In this document: positions 6,117 through 10,332 of the stretch, piece by piece
How the letters are laid out: every line of letters starts with the position of its first letter
Numbering within the stretch: position 1 is the stretch's first letter
Source: Paracoccaceae bacterium
GTDB taxonomy: Bacteria; Pseudomonadota; Alphaproteobacteria; Rhodobacterales; Rhodobacteraceae
Direction of reading: 5' to 3'
Length of the DNA stretch: 10,332 bases
NCBI GenBank assembly: GCA_003250135.1
Contig: QKHF01000002.1
Location: 1 to 10,332, forward strand
Program-made: the position numbers and the translations under genes
The notes under the pieces: generated by a model
Databases searched by the model: none
What the model was told of the DNA's origin: nothing
The model's input: only the letters and a program-made list of their open reading frames with translations

Positions 6117-7151
6117 ATGACGGACGCGCCATTCAAAATCGCGATTCTCGGGGCCAGCGGCTATACCGGGGCGGAGTTGGTGCGTCTGATCGCCAATCAC
6201 CCGTGGATGGAGATCAAGGCCCTCACCGCCGATCGGAAGGCCGGCATGACCATGGCGGAAGTGTTCCCGCATCTCGGCCATCTGGACCTTCCGCCGCTGC
6301 AGCGGATCGAGGACCTCGATTTCTCGGCGCTGGACCTGATCTTCTGCGCGCTGCCGCATGGCGCGACGCAAGAGCTGGTGTCGAAGCTGCCCGAGACGGT
6401 GAAGGTGGTCGACCTGTCCGCTGATTTCCGGCTCCGGAACCCGGCCGAGTACAAGAAGTGGTACGGGCTCGACCACACGGCGGTCGAATTGCAGAAGACG
6501 GCTGTCTATGGCCTGCCAGAGTTTTACCGGGACGAGATCTCAGGCGCGCGGCTGGTGGCGAATACCGGCTGCTATGTGGCGACCTCTCTGCTGGCGTTGC
6601 TACCCTTGCTGCAGGCCGGGGTGATCGATCCGGACGACATCGTGATCGACGCCAAGTCGGGCGTCTCCGGCGCCGGGCGGGCGGCGAAGGAGGCGATGCT
6701 GTTCACCGAGGTGTCCGAAGGCTTCTCGGCCTATGGCGTCGGCGGCCACCGGCACATGGGCGAACTGGACCAGGAGTTCTCCAAGGCGGCGGGGCGGCCG
6801 GTGCTCTGCGCCTTCACTCCGCATCTGATCCCCATCAACCGGGCGATCTTCGCGACGATCTACGTGAAGGGCGAGGCGGACGAAATTCATCAGACGCTTA
6901 CGGCGAAATACTCAGGTGAGCCCTTCATTCATGTCCGGGCCAAGGGCACTGTTCCGCGCTCGCACGAGGTTCGGGGCTCAAACCTCTGTCATATTGGCGT
7001 TGTCGCCGATCGGCGGCCGGGGCGGAGCATCGTCATCTCGACCCTCGACAACCTGATGAAAGGGGCCTCCGGACAGGCGCTTCAGAACGCCAATCTGATG
7101 CTTGGACTGCCCGAGACGATGGGGCTGGAGGCGGCGCCGCTTTTCCCGTGA
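6117..7151 (+). CDS. argC: N-acetyl-gamma-glutamyl-phosphate reductase
   Basis: A 344-residue type 1 ArgC, the NADPH-dependent enzyme that reduces N-acetylglutamyl 5-phosphate to the semialdehyde in arginine (ornithine) biosynthesis. The N-terminal Rossmann fold begins with [17 protein letters not shown] (8-24), the NADP-binding glycine loop. The catalytic cysteine is C152 in [10 protein letters not shown]; the usual form is NPGCYPT, so two prolines are replaced here without touching the nucleophile. Further hallmarks are DLSADFRL (99-106), YGLPEF (131-136), [11 protein letters not shown] (178-188), GGHRHMGE (209-216) with the active-site histidine region, and [11 protein letters not shown] near the C-terminus. 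The ATG at 6117 is chosen because AGGTGGAG (6103-6110) lies six bases upstream; a GTG at 6105 lies inside that site. Length is normal for type 1 ArgC. The other arg genes are not in the window. Confidence 0.97.
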   Translation: MTDAPFKIAILGASGYTGAELVRLIANHPWMEIKALTADRKAGMTMAEVFPHLGHLDLPPLQRIEDLDFSALDLIFCALPHGATQELVSKLPETVKVVDLSADFRLRNPAEYKKWYGLDHTAVELQKTAVYGLPEFYRDEISGARLVANTGCYVATSLLALLPLLQAGVIDPDDIVIDAKSGVSGAGRAAKEAMLFTEVSEGFSAYGVGGHRHMGELDQEFSKAAGRPVLCAFTPHLIPINRAIFATIYVKGEADEIHQTLTAKYSGEPFIHVRAKGTVPRSHEVRGSNLCHIGVVADRRPGRSIVISTLDNLMKGASGQALQNANLMLGLPETMGLEAAPLFP

Positions 7152-7180
7152 GCATTTTTGAGTCTGAACACTCGCCAATA

Positions 7181-7207
7181 ACCGTCAGAACTTGCTAAGT
7201 TATCGGT
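7181..7207. promoter_or_regulatory. AT-rich dyad between argC and yihY
   Basis: AACTT (7189-7193) and AAGTT (7197-7201) are inverted around GCT. They are flanked by ACCG (7181-7184) and CGGT (7204-7207), which are also inverted but spaced unevenly. This is the least GC-rich part of the argC-yihY gap. It could be an operator, part of a promoter region, or a hairpin at the end of the argC transcript. No T-run follows, so it is not a classical terminator. Function is not determined. Confidence 0.25.
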
Positions 7208-7235
7208 CAGGAATTCTGGTCGAGGGCTTGGTGCG

Positions 7236-8123
7236 ATGATCCGCATATTGCTGACGCCCTTTCGGGTCGGCGGCAAGGCCGTGATGCGGTTCAATCGCAA
7301 TGACGGTGGGCCGATGGCGGGGTATATCGCCTATACCTCGCTTCTGGCCCTGTTCCCGTTCCTGATCTTCGCCTCGGCGCTGGCGGGCGTCACCATGGGG
7401 CCGGAAGAGACGGAGAGGATCATACAGGGCCTGTTCAAGCTGGCCCCGGATCACATCATTCGCACGTTGGAGCCGGTCGCGCGCGAGGTGCTGGGGCGCC
7501 CTCGCGGCGGCGTGCTGACGCTCTCGGCGATTGGCGCGGTCTGGGTTGCGTCCTCGGGCTTCGAGGCGTTCCGCGTCGCCTTCGACCGCGCTTACAAGGC
7601 GACGGACCCGAGACCCGTCTGGGTGACGCGGGGCCTCTGCATCGCGTTCGTGTTCCTGGCGACGGCGGTGTTTCTGGTGCTGGGCGTGATTATCATCGCC
7701 GGACCTTTGATTCTCTATTTCGCCACCAAGCACCTGTCCCTGCACATTCCCATCGGAGTCGACACGCTTCGCTATACGATTGCGGCGGTCGTTCTTTCGG
7801 CCTTCCTGTTGCTTCTGCACCGGACGCTGCCGGCGCGACGGCTGAAAACGAGGGAGCTTTGGCCCGGCGTCATCGTGACGGGCGCGATCCTGCTGGCCGC
7901 CGCGTCGCTGTTTTCGGTTTATCTCCGCTTCGCGCCCAATTACACGGTCACCTACGGCGCGCTCGCTGGCGTGATCCTCACGCTTTTGTTTTTCTACGTC
8001 GCCGGAGCGGCCATTATCTTCGGGGCCGAGGTCAACGCGACGCTCAGCGACGAACGCGCGGAGCGGCGGGCCAGGAGAGAGAACCCGCCCTCTATCGACG
8101 ATGCAGGCGGCGCGGCCGACTAG
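7236..8123 (+). CDS. YihY/BrkB-family inner-membrane protein (UPF0761-like)
   Basis: A 295-residue membrane protein of the YihY/virulence factor BrkB family, formerly mislabelled ribonuclease BN. The first helix contains the family pattern GYIAYTSLLALFPFLIF (29-45). The C-terminal pattern NYTVTYGALAGVILTLL (235-251) followed by FFYVAGAAIIFGAEVNA (252-268) is diagnostic. About six helices can be drawn (roughly 29-51, 92-112, 133-162, 180-197, 209-231 and 243-266), followed by a charged, Arg-rich cytoplasmic tail. Biochemical function is not established for the family, and the old RNase BN assignment belongs to another gene (rbn/elaC). The ATG at 7236 is preceded by GAGG (7222-7225). It lies 84 bases after argC and 35 bases before ccmE, so it may share a transcript with the ccm genes, without implying a role in cytochrome maturation. 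Confidence 0.9.
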   Translation: MIRILLTPFRVGGKAVMRFNRNDGGPMAGYIAYTSLLALFPFLIFASALAGVTMGPEETERIIQGLFKLAPDHIIRTLEPVAREVLGRPRGGVLTLSAIGAVWVASSGFEAFRVAFDRAYKATDPRPVWVTRGLCIAFVFLATAVFLVLGVIIIAGPLILYFATKHLSLHIPIGVDTLRYTIAAVVLSAFLLLLHRTLPARRLKTRELWPGVIVTGAILLAAASLFSVYLRFAPNYTVTYGALAGVILTLLFFYVAGAAIIFGAEVNATLSDERAERRARRENPPSIDDAGGAAD

Positions 8124-8158
8124 ACAAGCGCAACAAAAGACGCTTGGAGTGCTGATCC

Positions 8159-8596
8159 ATGGTGATGACGCGGAAAAAGAAACAGCGGATCGTGCTGGTG
8201 AGCGTGGGGCTTGGCCTGCTGGCCGCCGCCACCGCATTCGCCGTGATCGGCACGCAGGAGGCCGCCTCTTTCTTCCGCACGCCCACCGAGATCGCCGAGG
8301 CGCCGCCGTCGCCCGACACCTATCTGCGCATCGGCGGTCTGGTGGCCGAGGGCAGCTGGACGAAGGGCGCCACTCACACATTCAGGGTCACCGACACTGT
8401 GGCCGAGGTCGAAGTCACCTATACCGGCATCGTGCCGGACCTGTTCCGCGAGGGGCAGGGCGTGGTTGCGCGGGGCTACTATCGCAACGGCGTTTTCGAG
8501 GCGGACGAGATCTTGGCCAAGCACGACGAGTCCTATGTCCCCAAGGAAGTGAAAGACGCCCTGGAGGATGCGGGCCAGTGGAAGCCGAATTCGTGA
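8159..8596 (+). CDS. ccmE: Cytochrome c maturation protein CcmE (heme chaperone)
   Basis: A 145-residue periplasmic heme chaperone anchored by one N-terminal helix. It receives heme from the CcmABCD complex, binds it covalently through a histidine, and passes it to the CcmF/H lyase. Seen: basic N-terminus RKKKQR followed by a membrane segment (about 11-31), the FFRTPTEI strand (38-45), RIGGLVAEGS (57-66) and the beta-barrel GIVPDLFREGQGVVARG (90-106). The heme-attachment motif AKHDESYVP gives H122 and Y126 (HxxxY). Length is typical. The ATG at 8159 has GGAG (8146-8149) nine bases upstream; another ATG two codons later (8165) is a minor alternative. It is followed by ccmF after 19 bases, the usual ccm order. 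Confidence 0.97.
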   Translation: MVMTRKKKQRIVLVSVGLGLLAAATAFAVIGTQEAASFFRTPTEIAEAPPSPDTYLRIGGLVAEGSWTKGATHTFRVTDTVAEVEVTYTGIVPDLFREGQGVVARGYYRNGVFEADEILAKHDESYVPKEVKDALEDAGQWKPNS

Positions 8597-8615
8597 CGCT
8601 TCAGGATTTTGACGC

Positions 8616-10332
8616 ATGACCGCCGAACTGGGCCATTTCGCGCTGATCCTCGCCTTCGCCATCGCTTTGGCGCAGGCGGTGGTTCCGCTGGTCGGTGCGC
8701 AAAGGCGCTGGTCCGACTGGATGGCGCTGGCTGGGCCGGCGGCCGGGGCGCAGTTCTTCCTGATCGCGCTCGCCTTCGCCGCGCTGACGCGCGCCTTCGT
8801 GACGTCGGATTTCTCCGTGGCGCTGGTGGCGCAGAATTCGAACTCGCTGAAACCGATGCTCTACAAGGTTTCCGGCGTCTGGGGGAACCACGAGGGCTCG
8901 ATGCTGCTCTGGGTGCTGGTGCTTAGTCTGTTCGGCGCGCTAGTGGCGTTGTTCGGCCGCGAGCTGGCGCCGGGGCTGAAGGCGCGGATGCTGGCCGTTC
9001 AGGCGATGATCGGCTCGGCGTTCCTGGGCTTCATCCTGTTCACCTCGAATCCGTTCACGCGCCTGCCGAGGCCGCCGGTGGACGGCGCGGACCTAAACCC
9101 GCTGCTGCAGGACCCGGGCTTGGCCTTCCATCCGCCATTCCTCTATCTCGGCTATGTGGGGCTTTCGACGGCGTTCTCCTTCGCCGTCGCCGCGCTGATC
9201 GAGGGGCGGGTGGACGCCGCTTGGGCGCGCTGGGTGCGGCCTTGGGTGCTGCTTGCGTGGATCACGCTGACCATCGGCATCGCGCTCGGGTCCTACTGGG
9301 CCTATTACGAGCTTGGCTGGGGCGGCTGGTGGTTCTGGGACCCGGTGGAGAACGCCAGTTTCATGCCGTGGCTGATCGCGTCGGCGTTGCTGCATTGCGT
9401 GGTCGTGGTGGAAAAGCGCGACGGGTTGAAGAACTGGACCATCCTGCTGGCGATCCTCGCATTCTCGCTCAGCCTGATCGGCACGTTCATTGTGCGCTCT
9501 GGCCTGCTGACCTCGGTGCATTCCTTCGCCTCCGATCCGACGCGGGGCCTGTTCATCCTGCTGATTCTGTTCGTGGCCATCGGCGGCTCGCTGGCGCTTT
9601 ATGCGTGGCGCGCGCCTCAGATGCGTTCGGGCGGGGTGTTTGCGCCGGTCAGCCGCGAAGGCGCGCTAATCCTCAATAACCTATTTCTGACAGTGGCTTG
9701 CGGAGTTGTCTTCATCGGTACGTTGTGGCCGCTGGTGCTGGAGATGGCGACGGGCGAGAAGATCTCGGTCGGCGCGCCGTTCTTCGACAAGGCGTTCACG
9801 CCGATGATGGTGCTGCTGATCGTGGTCCTGCCCGTGGGCGCCATGCTGCCGTGGAAACGGGGCGATCTGGGCAGGGTGATGCCGAAGCTCTACGCGGCGC
9901 TCGGCCTGTCGCTGGCTGTGATGGGGGCGGTCTTCGCCGGAGGGAAGCGCGCCGTTGGCGCCGGTGGGGATGGCGTTGGCGGCGTGGCTGATCCTCGGCG
10001 CGTTGACCGATCTGGCGGAGCGGGTGCGGCTGGGCCGAATTCCAGCGGGCGAAAGCCTGCGCCGCCTCAGGGGCCTGCCGCGATCGGAATGGGGCAAGTC
10101 CATCGCCCATGCGGGTTTCGGGTTGACGGTGATGGGCATCGCCGCTGTTTCGGCCTGGGAGGCTGAGGATATCCGATTGGCCAAGCCGGGTGATGTGATC
10201 GCGCTTTCCGGCTATGAGATCACCTTCGACCGTGTCGAGCGGGTGCAGGGGCCGAACTGGACCGCCAGCCGGGGCTTCTTCACCCTCAGCCGCGGCGGCA
10301 AGGAAATCTCGCAGCTCACGACGGACAAGCGA
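8616..10332 (+). CDS. ccmF: Cytochrome c-type biogenesis protein CcmF, frameshifted as given and cut by the window end
   Basis: The heme lyase core subunit of system I cytochrome c maturation, an inner-membrane protein that holds heme and attaches it to apocytochrome c with CcmH. In the first frame (residues 1 to about 445) the family features are clear: VWGNHEGSMLLWVL (88-101, H92), FHPPFLYLGYVG (171-182, H172), the tryptophan-rich WWD motif GWGGWWFWDPVENASFMPWL (234-253), H260, and RSGLLTSVHSFASDPTRG (294-311, H302). After about position 9948 that frame turns into Gly/Arg-rich sequence and stops at 10166. Recognisable CcmF continues in another frame, with PVGMALAAWLILGALTDLAE, WGKSIAHAGFGLTVMGIA and GYEITFDRVERVQGPNW, to the last base of the window. 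The ATG at 8616 follows AGGA (8603-8606) by nine bases. The gene is either truly broken or, more likely, carries a single-base sequence error. The C-terminus lies outside the window. Confidence 0.93.
9925..9954 (+). other. Apparent frameshift site inside ccmF
   Basis: Frame 0 (codons starting at positions divisible by three) reads plausible CcmF helix LGLSLAVMGAVFAGGKR up to about 9950. Frame +1 reads CcmF from APLAPVGMALAAW starting at 9949. The switch corresponds to one extra base or two missing bases. The likeliest spot is the stretch AGGGAAGCGCGCCG (9941-9954); a G-run at 9922-9926 is an alternative but would make the intervening residues hydrophilic. No A-rich slippery heptamer is present. 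Confidence 0.8.

Noticed and set aside
6098..6424. An ATG-started open frame overlapping the beginning of argC
   Set aside because: It is out of frame with argC and its product has no conserved features. The ATG at 6117 is the one with a well-placed ribosome binding site.
9925..9954. Programmed ribosomal frameshifting in ccmF
   Set aside because: There is no slippery heptamer or obvious downstream stimulatory structure, and CcmF is not known to use frameshifting. A sequence error or real mutation is simpler.
1..10332. Mobile elements, CRISPR arrays, tRNA or rRNA genes, toxin-antitoxin or defence genes
   Set aside because: No transposase or integrase motifs, regularly spaced repeats, cloverleaf sequences or small paired genes were seen on either strand.

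Overview
This is a GC-rich window of ordinary chromosome from an alphaproteobacterium. The GC-rich codon use, the CtaA-type heme A synthase, the CcmE/CcmF cytochrome c maturation genes, the alphaproteobacterial MurI insertion (GRNWG...PP) and the acidic N-terminal extension on ribosomal protein S9 fit the Caulobacterales/Maricaulales/Hyphomonadaceae side of the class. The exact genus cannot be fixed from the sequence alone.

Layout, left to right. (1) 20-820 (+): a class I SAM-dependent methyltransferase of unknown substrate. (2) 868-1638 (+): a TrmJ-type SPOUT tRNA 2'-O-methyltransferase, preceded by a perfect 8-bp hairpin whose loop holds the purine-rich stretch before the start. (3) 1703-2854 (+): heme A synthase CtaA. 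(4) A recognisable promoter and leader, then the ribosomal operon rplM-rpsI (3038-3987, +), closed by a strong intrinsic terminator. (5) 4065-4970 (-): a 10-TM EamA/DMT transporter, convergent with rpsI and divergent from the next gene. (6) 5138-5995 (+): glutamate racemase MurI. (7) 6117-7151 (+): ArgC of arginine biosynthesis. (8) 7236-8123 (+): a YihY/BrkB-family inner-membrane protein. (9) 8159-8596 (+) ccmE and 8616-10332 (+) ccmF, the latter running off the window and carrying an apparent frameshift near position 9948.

Functionally the window joins translation (L13, S9, tRNA modification), cell-wall precursor supply (D-glutamate), arginine synthesis and respiratory heme chemistry. CtaA makes heme A for the aa3 oxidase. 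CcmE chaperones heme to the CcmF/H lyase for c-type cytochromes. ccmE-ccmF is a tight pair and is probably followed by ccmH outside the window.

I saw no mobile element, CRISPR array, tRNA, rRNA or defence cluster, and no evidence of a new system. No stretch longer than 300 bases lacks a gene. The items most worth a second look are the ccmF reading-frame break, the possible L13/S9 leader structure, and the TTG starts of the divergent transporter/murI pair.
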